Shown here: piece by piece, positions 1 to 7,759 of the stretch
Layout: each line of letters begins with the position of its first letter
Position numbering within the stretch: the stretch's first letter is position 1
Source of the DNA: Prevotella sp.
GTDB lineage: Bacteria; Bacteroidota; Bacteroidia; Bacteroidales; Bacteroidaceae
Reading direction: 5' to 3'
DNA: 32,186 bases
NCBI GenBank assembly: GCA_017467565.1
Contig: JAFUSV010000169.1
Location: 1-32,186 of the forward strand
Notes under the pieces: generated by a model
The model's input: the letters and a program-made list of their open reading frames with translations, nothing else
Databases searched by the model: none
What the model was told of the DNA's origin: nothing
Program-made: the position numbers and the translations under genes

Positions 1-58
1 ATATAACATGATTACTCTCTTTTCGCATCTATATAAAGTTACAGACCCCACCCACCAA

Positions 59-77
59 CCCCTCCCTTAGGGAGGGG
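59..77. repeat. GC-rich hairpin, 8-bp arms and 3-nt loop
   Basis: The arms cccctccc and gggagggg are perfectly complementary around the loop tta. The following bases (attgttatt) are moderately T-rich, so it may end a transcript coming from outside the window, but it lacks a clean T run. It could equally be a dispersed hairpin repeat. Confidence 0.5.
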
Positions 78-114
78 ATTGTTATTATCCATATCTGCTT
101 TCGACCATTCGCAA

Positions 115-142
115 AATGAAGCGTGAAGCGTGAAGCGTAAAG
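115..142 (+). repeat. Heptamer array, 4 units (aatgaag/cgtgaag)
   Basis: Four units in 7-bp register: aatgaag, cgtgaag, cgtgaag, cgtaaag. It is related to the AGTGAAG heptamers found elsewhere in the window and lies in non-coding DNA. Confidence 0.7.
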
Positions 143-301
143 TGCAATCACTCATAAAAAATGCTTTTGGTACACTGGTACACTGGTACACTCTGCACGA
201 CAAGTGTGTAAATACAGCGATAGGATGTAAAAAAAACGCCGTTTGGTTTGTTTTTAATGTTAATTGGTTTGATTTTGATAGCATGTTAGCCTATTTATGC
301 C

Positions 302-309
302 TACCTTTG
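302..309 (+). promoter_or_regulatory. -7 promoter element for the sigma-factor gene
   Basis: TACCTTTG matches the Bacteroidota -7 consensus TAnnTTTG. The nearest TTTG (274-277) is 24 bp upstream, longer than the usual 19-20, so the -33 box is weak. Transcription from here would start near 316, directly in front of the heptamer array at 320, giving the sigma-factor mRNA a leader of about 127 nt made largely of repeats. Confidence 0.45.
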
Positions 310-319
310 CATCGTTGGA

Positions 320-407
320 AGTGAAGAGTGAAAAGTGAAGAGTGAAGAATTTCCTGCCGGGCGCCAACAGGTCTTACCTCACTTCACACTCCACACTCCA
401 CACTCCA
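320..407 (+). repeat. Two opposed heptamer arrays with a degenerate cap
   Basis: The units agtgaag, agtgaaa, agtgaag, agtgaag (320-347) run into aatttcctgccgg (348-360), a variant of the 13-nt cap AATTTGCTACCGC seen at 5892-5904. After 19 bases an oppositely oriented array follows (cacttca then cactcca three times, 380-407). Together they look like two facing copies of the same element in the leader of the sigma-factor gene. Confidence 0.65.
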
Positions 408-442
408 CGAAAAAACCTCAAACTTCAAACCGTACTCCAACG

Positions 443-925
443 ATGGATTATTCTGATCTGTACACGACCTATTTCAACCGCCTGGTGCAAGTTGCCAGCA
501 TCTGGAACTCGCGCGAAGATGCCGAGGACATGGTGCAGGATGTGCTTGTAAGGCTGTGGGAGCGGCGTGACACGCTGACATTCGTCAACGACAGCTATGC
601 CTATGCACTGGCAGCCGTCCGGCATAAATGCAAGGACAGGCTGAAGCACCTGGCTCGTGTGCGCGAGCATCAGCGTGGCGTCTGGTCGGCCCTGCGCCTG
701 GCCTGTGACCTGGAGACGCCTGCCGTGATAGCCGAATATCATGAACTGGAGTGCAGGCTCGACAGAGCCGTTGGACAGCTGCCTCAGCGTTGTCGCATGG
801 TGTTCGCCATGAGTCGCTACGAGGGCAAGCGCCATGCTGAGATAGCCAGCGAGATGGGTATAGCCGTGAATACAGTGGAGTGTCACATGACGGCGGCACT
901 CAGTCGTTTGCGCAAAATCATATAA
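443..925 (+). CDS. ECF-type RNA polymerase sigma factor
   Basis: A 160-residue sigma-70 family protein of the extracytoplasmic-function type. Region 2 covers roughly residues 8-60, with YFNRLVQVA and the DAEDMVQDVLVRLW core that binds RNA polymerase and the -10 box. Region 4 covers about 100-158, with LPQRCRMVFAMSRYEGKRHAEIA and the helix-turn-helix AVNTVECHMTAALSRLR. I start at the ATG at 443 because the in-frame extension upstream to 335 only reads through heptamer repeats. No Shine-Dalgarno site is visible, as is normal for the phylum. The next gene, an esterase, begins 19 bp downstream and may be co-transcribed. No FecR-like or other anti-sigma gene follows, unlike the common Bacteroidota SusCD-linked arrangement. 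Confidence 0.9.
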   Translation: MDYSDLYTTYFNRLVQVASIWNSREDAEDMVQDVLVRLWERRDTLTFVNDSYAYALAAVRHKCKDRLKHLARVREHQRGVWSALRLACDLETPAVIAEYHELECRLDRAVGQLPQRCRMVFAMSRYEGKRHAEIASEMGIAVNTVECHMTAALSRLRKII

Positions 926-944
926 ATAATAAGGAGACATACAC

Positions 945-2333
945 ATGAACAAGAAGACTTTGATTTCGCTGCTGGCTGCTTTGGCGTTCACCCTTGGCAT
1001 CAGTGCCCAGCAGGTAGCTCCCTTCAAGAAGGGCGACCGCGTAACCTTTGTGGGTAACAGCATCACAGATGGCGGGCACTATCACTCGTACATCTGGCTC
1101 TACTACATGACGCATTTCCCCTACGAGGAGATGTGGATGGCCAATTGCGGTGTGGGTGGCGACACCAGTCTGGAGATTCTGAACCGACTCGATGGCGACG
1201 TCTTTGCCAAGCGTCCCACGGTGCTCACCCTTACCTTCGGTATGAACGACAGTGGCTACTTTGAGTACAATGGTGACGAGCCCGAGAAGTTTGCTGCCGG
1301 CAAGCTGGCGCAGTCACGCCAGCATTTCCTGGAGATAGAGAAGCGGCTGAAGGCCCGCCCTGAGACCCGCATGATCATGATAGGCACCTCGCCTTACGAC
1401 CAGACCTCGACCTTCAATGACAATATCTTCCGCAACAAGAATAATACCATCGGTCGGATTGTGGCTTTCCAGGACTCGGCTGCCAAGGCTAATGGATGGG
1501 AGTTCGTGGACTTCTGGGCTCCGATGAACCGCATCAACGAGGAGCAGCAGAAGACGGACCCCACGTTCACCATCTGCGGCAACGACCGCATACACCCCGA
1601 CAATGACGGGCATCTGGTCATGGCCTATCTCTTCCTGAAGGCTCAGGGCATGGCTGGCAAGAAGGTGGCCGACGTGCAGGTGAATGCCCGCACTAAGCAG
1701 GTGCTGCGTAGCGAGAACTGCGACATCAGCAATGTCGAGAACCGCAGCGGCGTGCTCACTTTCGACTATCTGGCTCACTCGCTGCCTTATCCCATTGACA
1801 CCATACCCCGTGGCTGGGAGTACCGTAGGCAGCAGGCTGCTGCCCTGAAGGTCATACCTCAGTTCATGGAAGAGATGGACAACGAGGCCTTCTCGGTGAC
1901 AGGACTGAAGGGTAGCTACCAGCTGCTCATCGATGGTCAGCTCATCGACACCTTCACGGCCGACCAACTCTCGCAGGGCATCAACCTGGCCACTTATCGC
2001 CACACCCCGCAGTACGTGCAGGCCAAGACCATCATGGAGCTCAACGAGAACCGCTGGGAGATAGAGCGTCAGTTCCGTGACTACACCTGGCTGCAGTACA
2101 ATTTCTTCATGAAGAAAGGCATGCTCGAACAGAACGACGAGCAGGCGGCACGTACCTTCCGCGCTGGTCAGGACGATGGTTGGGTGGCTGCCAAGCGCGG
2201 TCTCTACGACAAGATGATTCACAAGGAGGTGCGCGACATGTACATCCGTCAGATGGACATGATTGTAGAGCGCATCTACCAGATTAACAAGCCGCAGGTC
2301 AGGAAGATAACCCTCACGCCTGTCAAGTCATAG
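945..2333 (+). CDS. Secreted SGNH/GDSL-family hydrolase (probable carbohydrate esterase)
   Basis: A 462-residue protein with a signal peptide (MNKKTLISLLAALAFTLGISAQ). The SGNH hydrolase blocks are present in order: GNSIT with the catalytic Ser at residue 39 (block I), NCGVGGDT at about 68-75 (block II), GMND with Asn101 (block III), and DRIHP with the Asp214/His217 pair (block V). Family members of this type remove acetyl or other ester groups from polysaccharides such as pectin or xylan; the actual substrate cannot be read from the sequence. The C-terminal half (about 240-462) is an extra domain I do not recognise. An AAGGAG sequence about 8 nt before the ATG is one of few clear ribosome-binding sites here. 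It lacks the C-terminal sorting-like tail of other secreted proteins in the window. Confidence 0.85.
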   Translation: MNKKTLISLLAALAFTLGISAQQVAPFKKGDRVTFVGNSITDGGHYHSYIWLYYMTHFPYEEMWMANCGVGGDTSLEILNRLDGDVFAKRPTVLTLTFGMNDSGYFEYNGDEPEKFAAGKLAQSRQHFLEIEKRLKARPETRMIMIGTSPYDQTSTFNDNIFRNKNNTIGRIVAFQDSAAKANGWEFVDFWAPMNRINEEQQKTDPTFTICGNDRIHPDNDGHLVMAYLFLKAQGMAGKKVADVQVNARTKQVLRSENCDISNVENRSGVLTFDYLAHSLPYPIDTIPRGWEYRRQQAAALKVIPQFMEEMDNEAFSVTGLKGSYQLLIDGQLIDTFTADQLSQGINLATYRHTPQYVQAKTIMELNENRWEIERQFRDYTWLQYNFFMKKGMLEQNDEQAARTFRAGQDDGWVAAKRGLYDKMIHKEVRDMYIRQMDMIVERIYQINKPQVRKITLTPVKS

Positions 2334-2364
2334 TATGGATTTTATGTGTTGTTAGTAGTTAGTT

Positions 2365-2454
2365 ATGATAAGAAGGTTGTTTCTCTTCGTGTTCAGCCTG
2401 GCCGCCGTGAAGGTGTGCCAGGCCGGGCATGTAGACAACAGCTGTTCTTCCTGA
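2365..2454 (+). CDS. Possible 29-residue peptide or signal-peptide remnant
   Basis: A short frame, ATG to TGA, encodes a peptide with a basic start (MIRR), a hydrophobic core (LFLFVFSLAAV) and a polar cysteine-containing end (QAGHVDNSCSS), which is what an export signal plus a few residues looks like. It lies in the 156-bp gap between the esterase and the next secreted protein. It may be a decayed secreted gene, a genuine micropeptide, or chance. A 7-bp inverted repeat (gcctggc/gccaggc, about 2396-2423) lies inside it. Confidence 0.2.
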   Translation: MIRRLFLFVFSLAAVKVCQAGHVDNSCSS

Positions 2455-2489
2455 ATTTTTTCCGCAGAATCCTATAACCCCGCATAATT

Positions 2490-4568
2490 ATGAGTCTTAA
2501 AAGAATATGCACAAACATTGTGTCCCTCCTGTCGGCCATTGCTGTCGTAGTCGTCGTGTTCATCTCGTGTTACAAGATCAACTATGTCAAGCAGGCGCAT
2601 AGTGTCGTCCGTGGCAATGTGTTCGAAGGAAAGGTATCGGTCGTCTCTACAGGCAATACGGCCGGCGGTGTCTACCATGTATATGGGCTCTTCGGCATTC
2701 GTGTGCCTGAAGGGTGGGAGGTCGATGGTAAGATAGTGATGACCCAGGTGGCCAAGCCCACTACCGATGTGGGTGACCCGGAGTACAACAGGACCATCAA
2801 GCGCAACCTCATTCCCAGTCAGGAGTACACCGACCTGCTCAACCGCGACTATCCACGCAAGGGCTACACCTGGCTTGGCTTCGTCACGGAGAGCGACTTC
2901 AAGTCACTGCTCAGCGGCGAGGATCCCGACAAGCGTGTTGACAGCCTCTATGTCAGTTACACCATCGCCACCAGCTACGAGCATACAGGCATCTATTACC
3001 TCGACTACGTGGCAGGGCAGGTGGACCACGACAAGATAGACCAGCTGGCCACCGCCGACCGCGACTGGCTGACGCGTACCGCCACCTTCTCGGGCGATCA
3101 TATCGCTCAGGTCTATGTCACTAACACCAGCATCCGTGTCACCAATACCGACGGGTCTATGGACGAGGTGGGCGACGAGGTGTGGGCTACCCCCGAGGAA
3201 TGGGAACTTGAAGCGATGACCAGTGCCACGACCAGTGGTACGGCGCGGGCCTACAAGGACCTGAAGTACAACAAGCTCTTCACACGCACACGAGGATGGA
3301 ACGGCGGCGACGGCGTGCTCACCGTAGGTCTGCCCACCGGCGATGGGTTCTGGACCTTCAACGACAGCTTCTATGGTGTGGTCAATGCCAGCGACCGCTC
3401 GCGTGGCAGTTGCAGCTTCCCCCGCAATAGCGTCATGGTGCAGAGGGCACACGACGGCGTGCTGGGCGAGACCGACAATGACCTGGTGTGGCTGGCTGAC
3501 TACGTCAACTGGGCCAACCGCAGTGCCGACCGCTATTTCCATGCCCGTACGCATCTGCGCCATCCTGGCGGGGAGAAGACAGATGCCGAGATAGTCAAGG
3601 GCGACATCGATCAGGGCAAGGTCTACTGGTCGGGCGACGGCACCGTCTACAACGGTAAGCTGCAGATGATATGGATAGGCGTGGAGTCAGCCGAGTTGCT
3701 CAACCTCGATGCAGCGCTGGCTACATATAGCCTCGACGGCGAGGTGCCCGAGGGTCACTATCTCCGTTCCATTCCCGACTACCTGCCTCAGGAGGGCGAC
3801 TACCTCTTTCGCGAGAGCCATACGCCCAACAAGCAGATAGGCTCCTGTGCCTATGGCTCTACTCTCTTTGAGGACGAGGACGGCCATACTTACCTCTATG
3901 CCGTCGAGAACACGGGTACCGTCGTAGGCCGCTCGCAGACCCACGACCTCTACAGCCCCTGGCAGTACTATGTCAAGCAGACCGACGGCACATGGGTGTG
4001 GCAGGACGAGTACCCCACGCAGGAGGAGCGCAGGCGTTCCAACATCATGGCCAGCAGTGACTATGCCGTTATGCTGCCCTGGATATTCAAGGAGGGCGAC
4101 TGGTACTTCATGACCTCCCAGGCTCCCATCTTCTCGCCCGATGTCTATATCTACCGTTCCAAGAGTCCCTACGGTCCCTTTGGCGACCGCAAGCTGCTGT
4201 TCCGCTTGCCAGACCATCTCGACAAGATAGGCCCCCAGCAGTACCACTGGCTCTATATGGTCAACCTCCATCCCGCACTCTCGCGGCAGGGCGAGCTGGT
4301 GTTCTCTACCAACAGTGACCCCGATGACTTTTGGAAAAATTTCAACGACCCGGGCTCGGCCGACTACTACCGTCCCTTCTTCTACCGTGTGTTCGACTGG
4401 CAGCTGGTCTACGACGACCTGAGGTCGCAGGGTATCAGCACACCACAGGTAGGTCCTAAGCCCGTACAGCGTACGTCGCCGATATATAATCTGCAGGGAC
4501 AGCGTGTCGAACATCCCCGTCGCGGCCTCTATATCCAGCATGGACGCAAGGTCGTCTTGGGCAGGTAG
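2490..4568 (+). CDS. Secreted/lipoprotein beta-propeller-type protein (DUF5005-like) with sorting-like tail
   Basis: A 692-residue exported protein. The N-terminus has a long hydrophobic segment ending VVFISC, a non-ideal lipobox, so it may be a lipoprotein. Residues about 35-245 form an unrecognised beta-rich region. From about 255 on (KDLKYNKLFTRTRGWNGGDG, then FWTFNDSFYG and SFPRNSVMV) it resembles the DUF5005 family, which I believe has a five-bladed propeller fold related to glycoside hydrolases of the GH43 type; that assignment is from memory. The last 30 residues (YNLQGQRVE...RRGLYIQHGRKVV) match the tail shared by six other proteins in this window. A carbohydrate-directed role is plausible from the esterase next door but not shown. 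A terminator follows at 4603-4635. Confidence 0.75.
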   Translation: MSLKRICTNIVSLLSAIAVVVVVFISCYKINYVKQAHSVVRGNVFEGKVSVVSTGNTAGGVYHVYGLFGIRVPEGWEVDGKIVMTQVAKPTTDVGDPEYNRTIKRNLIPSQEYTDLLNRDYPRKGYTWLGFVTESDFKSLLSGEDPDKRVDSLYVSYTIATSYEHTGIYYLDYVAGQVDHDKIDQLATADRDWLTRTATFSGDHIAQVYVTNTSIRVTNTDGSMDEVGDEVWATPEEWELEAMTSATTSGTARAYKDLKYNKLFTRTRGWNGGDGVLTVGLPTGDGFWTFNDSFYGVVNASDRSRGSCSFPRNSVMVQRAHDGVLGETDNDLVWLADYVNWANRSADRYFHARTHLRHPGGEKTDAEIVKGDIDQGKVYWSGDGTVYNGKLQMIWIGVESAELLNLDAALATYSLDGEVPEGHYLRSIPDYLPQEGDYLFRESHTPNKQIGSCAYGSTLFEDEDGHTYLYAVENTGTVVGRSQTHDLYSPWQYYVKQTDGTWVWQDEYPTQEERRRSNIMASSDYAVMLPWIFKEGDWYFMTSQAPIFSPDVYIYRSKSPYGPFGDRKLLFRLPDHLDKIGPQQYHWLYMVNLHPALSRQGELVFSTNSDPDDFWKNFNDPGSADYYRPFFYRVFDWQLVYDDLRSQGISTPQVGPKPVQRTSPIYNLQGQRVEHPRRGLYIQHGRKVVLGR

Positions 4569-4602
4569 ACTCATTTGTTTTGACATGTTGTTCGCAGGGA
4601 AG

Positions 4603-4635
4603 AAAAGGCTGGGTTGCAAAAACTTAGCCTTTTTT
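4603..4635 (+). terminator. Intrinsic terminator after the DUF5005-like gene
   Basis: The arms aaaaggct (4603-4610) and agcctttt (4626-4633) are perfectly complementary and run directly into a T-rich stretch. It lies 35 bp past the stop codon at 4568. The next promoter's -33 box (4637-4640) begins immediately after it. Confidence 0.75.
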
Positions 4636-4636
4636 C

Positions 4637-4667
4637 TTTGCTGGTTCAAATTAAAGTTGTATCTTTG
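4637..4667 (+). promoter_or_regulatory. Promoter of the UDP-uronate operon
   Basis: TTTG at 4637-4640 and TATCTTTG at 4660-4667 are spaced by 19 bp, an excellent Bacteroidota sigma-ABfr promoter. The start would be near 4674, about 20 nt before the kinase ATG at 4694. No further promoter is visible before 9047. Confidence 0.8.
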
Positions 4668-4693
4668 CACGGAAATCTAAAAATACTAACGAG

Positions 4694-5836
4694 ATGGAGA
4701 ACTATGCATATCATATCTTCTCGCCTTACCGCGTCTGTCCGCTGGGTGCCCATGTGGACCATCAGCACGGACTGGTGACGGGGTTTGCCATCGACAAGGG
4801 CGTAGACCTGTGGTTCAATGTCAGGGATGACAGCCAGGTGCTGCTGTCGTCGCTCACCTTCGAGGGTGACGTGGCCTTCCATGTCGATACCCCGTCGCAG
4901 GTGAAGGAGCATCATTGGGGCGACTATGCCCGCGGTGCCAAGTATGCACTGCGTAAGCGTTTCGAGCTGAAGCGTGGCATCGAGGGTGTCATCAAGGGGT
5001 CGCTGCCTGTGGGCGGACTCAGTTCAAGTGCTGCCGTGCTCATAGCCTACGTCATGGCTTTTGCCAAGGCCAACGACATCACGCTGCAGCCTTTCGAAGT
5101 GGTGAAGATTGCCTCTGAGGCTGAACGCGAGTATATAGGACTGAATAACGGACTGCTTGACCAGGCCTGCATCGCCCTTGGCAAGAAGGACGGCCTGCTG
5201 TTCCTGGACTGCGATTCCAACGAGTGGCGCATCATCAAGCGTAACCCCGACATGCCCGAGTTCGAGATCGGCATCTTCTTCTCGGGGCTGACACGTTCGC
5301 TGGTCAATAGTGACTACAACCTGCGCGTCTATGAGTGCAAGACGGCGGCATGGAACATGCTGGCCTATACCGACCAACCCCTGAAGACCTTCGACAAGAC
5401 TTTCCTGCGCGACATTCCCAAGGCGACGTTCGAGAAGACACGCATCGCCATGCCTGCCCGCTTTGCCCGTCGTGCCGAGCATTTCTACTCGGAGTATCGC
5501 CGTGTGCGTCAGGGGGTGACAGCCTGGGAGACGGGCAACCTGAAGCTCTTCGGCAAGCTGTCGTTCGATTCGTGCGAGTCGTCTGTCCATAACTATGAGT
5601 GCGGATCGCCCGAATTGATAGCCATCTACGACATCATGCGACAGTTGCCCGGTGTCTATGGCGGCCGTTTCTCTGGAGCTGGGTTCAAGGGGGCCTGCAT
5701 CGCTCTGGTCAACCCTGCCTACAAGGCTGATATTGAGCGTGTGCTCACTGAGAAATACCTGGCACAGTTCCCCGAATACGAGGACACCTTCAAGGTGTTT
5801 TGGGTGAAACCCGAGGACGGAGCGAGGTTCTGTTAA
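4694..5836 (+). CDS. GHMP sugar kinase, galacturonokinase/galactokinase type
   Basis: A 380-residue GHMP-superfamily kinase that phosphorylates a sugar at C1 using ATP. Motif 1 is SPYRVCPLGAHVDHQHG (residues 10-26), the ATP-binding motif 2 is PVGGLSSSAA (105-114) and motif 3 is GRFSGAGFKG (324-333). Motif 1 departs from classical galactokinase (GRTNLIGEHTDYNGG) and instead matches, from memory, plant galacturonokinase (PYRICPLGAHIDHQ). That and the downstream uronate genes make D-galacturonate (or glucuronate) a more likely substrate than galactose. It is the first gene of a four-gene operon. The repeat element starts right at its stop codon. Confidence 0.8.
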   Translation: MENYAYHIFSPYRVCPLGAHVDHQHGLVTGFAIDKGVDLWFNVRDDSQVLLSSLTFEGDVAFHVDTPSQVKEHHWGDYARGAKYALRKRFELKRGIEGVIKGSLPVGGLSSSAAVLIAYVMAFAKANDITLQPFEVVKIASEAEREYIGLNNGLLDQACIALGKKDGLLFLDCDSNEWRIIKRNPDMPEFEIGIFFSGLTRSLVNSDYNLRVYECKTAAWNMLAYTDQPLKTFDKTFLRDIPKATFEKTRIAMPARFARRAEHFYSEYRRVRQGVTAWETGNLKLFGKLSFDSCESSVHNYECGSPELIAIYDIMRQLPGVYGGRFSGAGFKGACIALVNPAYKADIERVLTEKYLAQFPEYEDTFKVFWVKPEDGARFC

Positions 5837-5904
5837 GTGAAGAGTGAAGAGTGAAGAGTGAAAAGTGAAAAGTGAAGAATGAAGAGTGAATAATTTGCTA
5901 CCGC
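5836..5904 (+). repeat. Heptamer array (8 units) plus 13-nt cap, ends 4 nt before an ATG
   Basis: Eight units in strict 7-bp register (agtgaag three times, agtgaaa twice, agtgaag, aatgaag, agtgaat) run from the last base of the kinase stop codon to 5891, followed by AATTTGCTACCGC (5892-5904). Four bases (cctt) separate the cap from the ATG of the next gene. The element thus fills the whole intercistronic gap. The same cap and the same 4-nt spacing recur on the minus strand at 20575-20661. Confidence 0.9.
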
Positions 5905-5908
5905 CCTT

Positions 5909-6646
5909 ATGAAGAATATTGTTATTGCCGCAGGCTATGCTACGAGGCTGGGAGAGCTGACGAAGAACTTCCCGAAGCCGCTGCTGAAGATAGGGGAGTC
6001 GACCATCCTGGGTCGTATGCTCGACGACATCGACCGCATCCCCGAGATTGACGAGCACGTCATTGTCACGAACCATAAGTTTGCTCCTGTCTTCGAGGAG
6101 TGGAGGCGTGGACTCAGCTACGAGAAGCCCGTCACCATCATCGATGACGGCACGGAGACCAACGACACCCGTCTGGGAGCCGTCTGCGACCTGTTGCTGG
6201 CTGTCGACCGCTTGGCTATCGACGACGACCTACTTGTCGTAGCTGCCGACAACCTGCTGTTCTTCTCCTTCCAGGAGTTTGTTGACTTTGCCAGGGAGAA
6301 GGGCACCAGCTGCATCATGTGCCACCGTCAGGACGACATTGAGAAGTTGCGCCGTACGGGTGTCGTAGAGCTCGATGCCGACCGCCGTGTCTTAGGCATG
6401 GAGGAAAAACCGCAGCAGCCCAAGAGCCACTGGGCCGTACCACCTTTTTATATATATAAGAAGGAGGACCTCCCGCTGGTGCGCCATTCGGTAGAGAACG
6501 GCTGTGGCAAGGATGCCCCCGGCAACCTGGCCCACTACATGGTGGAGCACACCGTGATGCATGCCTGGGAGATGACCGCCGGTCGCTTCGACATCGGCAG
6601 CCTGGACACCTACTACGAGGCCGTAGAAAGATTCGCAAAAAAATAA
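5909..6646 (+). CDS. Sugar-1-phosphate nucleotidyltransferase
   Basis: A 245-residue NTP_transferase-family protein (GlmU/RmlA-like). The N-terminal nucleotide-binding motif is IVIAAGYATRLGELTKNFPKPLLKIG (residues 4-29), a common variant of GxGTRL followed by the FPKP signature; DDLLVVAADN near 108 supplies the metal-binding aspartate, and the short C-terminus ends with DIGSLDTYYEA. Length fits a minimal transferase without an acyl or beta-helix domain. In this operon it would most simply convert the sugar-1-phosphate made by the upstream kinase to a UDP-sugar; base and sugar specificity cannot be read directly. No Shine-Dalgarno site is seen; its leader is the repeat cap. Confidence 0.8.
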   Translation: MKNIVIAAGYATRLGELTKNFPKPLLKIGESTILGRMLDDIDRIPEIDEHVIVTNHKFAPVFEEWRRGLSYEKPVTIIDDGTETNDTRLGAVCDLLLAVDRLAIDDDLLVVAADNLLFFSFQEFVDFAREKGTSCIMCHRQDDIEKLRRTGVVELDADRRVLGMEEKPQQPKSHWAVPPFYIYKKEDLPLVRHSVENGCGKDAPGNLAHYMVEHTVMHAWEMTAGRFDIGSLDTYYEAVERFAKK

Positions 6647-6654
6647 AAAAACAA

Positions 6655-6681
6655 GTGTACGGCGGTTTTGCCGCCGTAAAA
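6655..6681. repeat. Intercistronic hairpin repeat, copy 1
   Basis: The arms tacggcgg (6658-6665) and ccgccgta (6671-6678) pair perfectly around ttttg. A block of 27 nt from 6655 to 6681 is identical to 7760-7786. The A run follows rather than a T run, so it is not a plus-strand terminator; it may be an RNA-stabilising hairpin or a mobile palindrome. Confidence 0.8.
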
Positions 6682-6693
6682 TAAAATACCCAC

Positions 6694-7752
6694 ATGGAAA
6701 AAATAACCTTAGACAACAAACCCATCTTCGTGACCGGAGCCGCAGGCTTCATAGGCAGCAACCTCGTGAAGCGCCTGATGAACGACGTCCACGGTGCCAC
6801 CATCGTTGGCATAGACAACATGAACGACTACTACGACGTGTCGCTCAAAGAATACCGCCTGAAGGAAATAGAAAAGACTGACACGGACAATTCATGGACA
6901 TTCGTCAGGGGCGACATCGCCGACCGTCAGCTCATCGACAGCCTGTTTGAGAAATACCGCCCCGCCGTGGTGGTCAACCTCGCTGCACAGGCCGGTGTAC
7001 GCTACAGCATCACCAATCCCGATGCCTACATCATGTCCAACATGATGGGCTTCTACAACATCCTGGAGGCCTGCCGCCACTATCCTGTGGAGCATCTGGT
7101 CTATGCCTCGTCGTCCAGCGTCTATGGAGGCAACAAGAAGGTGCCCTTCTCTACCGATGACCGCGTGGACAACCCCGTATCGCTCTATGCCGCCACGAAG
7201 AAGTCCAACGAGCTCTTTGCCCATTGCTACTCCAAGCTCTACGACATCCCCACTACGGGCCTGCGCTTCTTCACCGTCTATGGTCCTGCCGGCCGTCCAG
7301 ACATGGCCTACTTTGGATTCACCAACAAGCTGGTGAAGGGCGAGACCATCAAGATATTCAACTTCGGTAACTGCCGTCGTGACTTCACCTATGTCGACGA
7401 CATCGTAGAGGGCATCGTGCGTGTCATGGCCGGAGCCCCGGAAAGAAAGTTGGGTGACGACGGGCTGCCTGTGCCTCCCTATGCCGTGTATAACATTGGT
7501 GGCGGTCAGCCCGAGAACCTGCTGGACTTTGTCAATATCCTGCAGGAAGAGCTCATCCGTGCTGGTGTGCTGCCGCAGGACTATGACTTCGAGGCCCACA
7601 AGGAACTGGTGCCCATGCAGCCCGGCGACGTGCCCACCACCTATGCCGATGCCACCGCCTTGGAGCGCGACTACGGTTTCACCCCCCGCATCACCCTGCG
7701 CGAGGGCCTGCGCTATTTCGCCCAGTGGTACAAGGCCTTCTATCATATTTAG
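6694..7752 (+). CDS. UDP-glucuronate 4-epimerase
   Basis: A 352-residue extended short-chain dehydrogenase/reductase that interconverts UDP-glucuronate and UDP-galacturonate with bound NAD. The Rossmann motif is GAAGFIG (residues 15-21); the catalytic residues sit in SSSSVYG (139-145) and YAATK (Tyr165, Lys169). Features typical of the bacterial/plant uronate epimerase group are DNMNDYYDVSLK (41-52), LAAQAGVRYS and GPAGRPDMAYF. It is flanked on both sides by the same 27-nt hairpin repeat. In the operon it links the salvage product of the kinase/transferase pair with the de novo product of the dehydrogenase. Confidence 0.92.
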   Translation: MEKITLDNKPIFVTGAAGFIGSNLVKRLMNDVHGATIVGIDNMNDYYDVSLKEYRLKEIEKTDTDNSWTFVRGDIADRQLIDSLFEKYRPAVVVNLAAQAGVRYSITNPDAYIMSNMMGFYNILEACRHYPVEHLVYASSSSVYGGNKKVPFSTDDRVDNPVSLYAATKKSNELFAHCYSKLYDIPTTGLRFFTVYGPAGRPDMAYFGFTNKLVKGETIKIFNFGNCRRDFTYVDDIVEGIVRVMAGAPERKLGDDGLPVPPYAVYNIGGGQPENLLDFVNILQEELIRAGVLPQDYDFEAHKELVPMQPGDVPTTYADATALERDYGFTPRITLREGLRYFAQWYKAFYHI

Positions 7753-7759
7753 AAAAAGT

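Larger units (their letters stand above)
1..442. other. Gene-free leader region with repeats and a hairpin
   Basis: I see no credible gene here. The stretch holds a GC hairpin (59-77), three copies of the 8-mer ggtacact (about 174-197), heptamer arrays at 115-142, 320-347 and 380-407, and one -7 promoter element (302-309). Open frames that cross it on either strand are low-complexity readings of the repeats and have no recognisable protein character. Confidence 0.7.

Noticed and set aside
335..442. N-terminal extension of the sigma factor
   Set aside because: The 36 extra codons come from heptamer arrays, and sigma region 2 begins right after the ATG at 443.
1314..2222. Minus-strand 302-codon frame
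   Set aside because: It is antisense to the SGNH hydrolase, whose catalytic motifs are all present on the plus strand.
3687..4670. Minus-strand 327-codon frame
   Set aside because: Antisense to the DUF5005-like gene and crosses the terminator and promoter at 4603-4667.
6655..6681. Intrinsic terminator on the plus strand
   Set aside because: The stem is followed by A-rich, not T-rich, sequence, and the identical copy at 7760 lies between two genes of the same operon.
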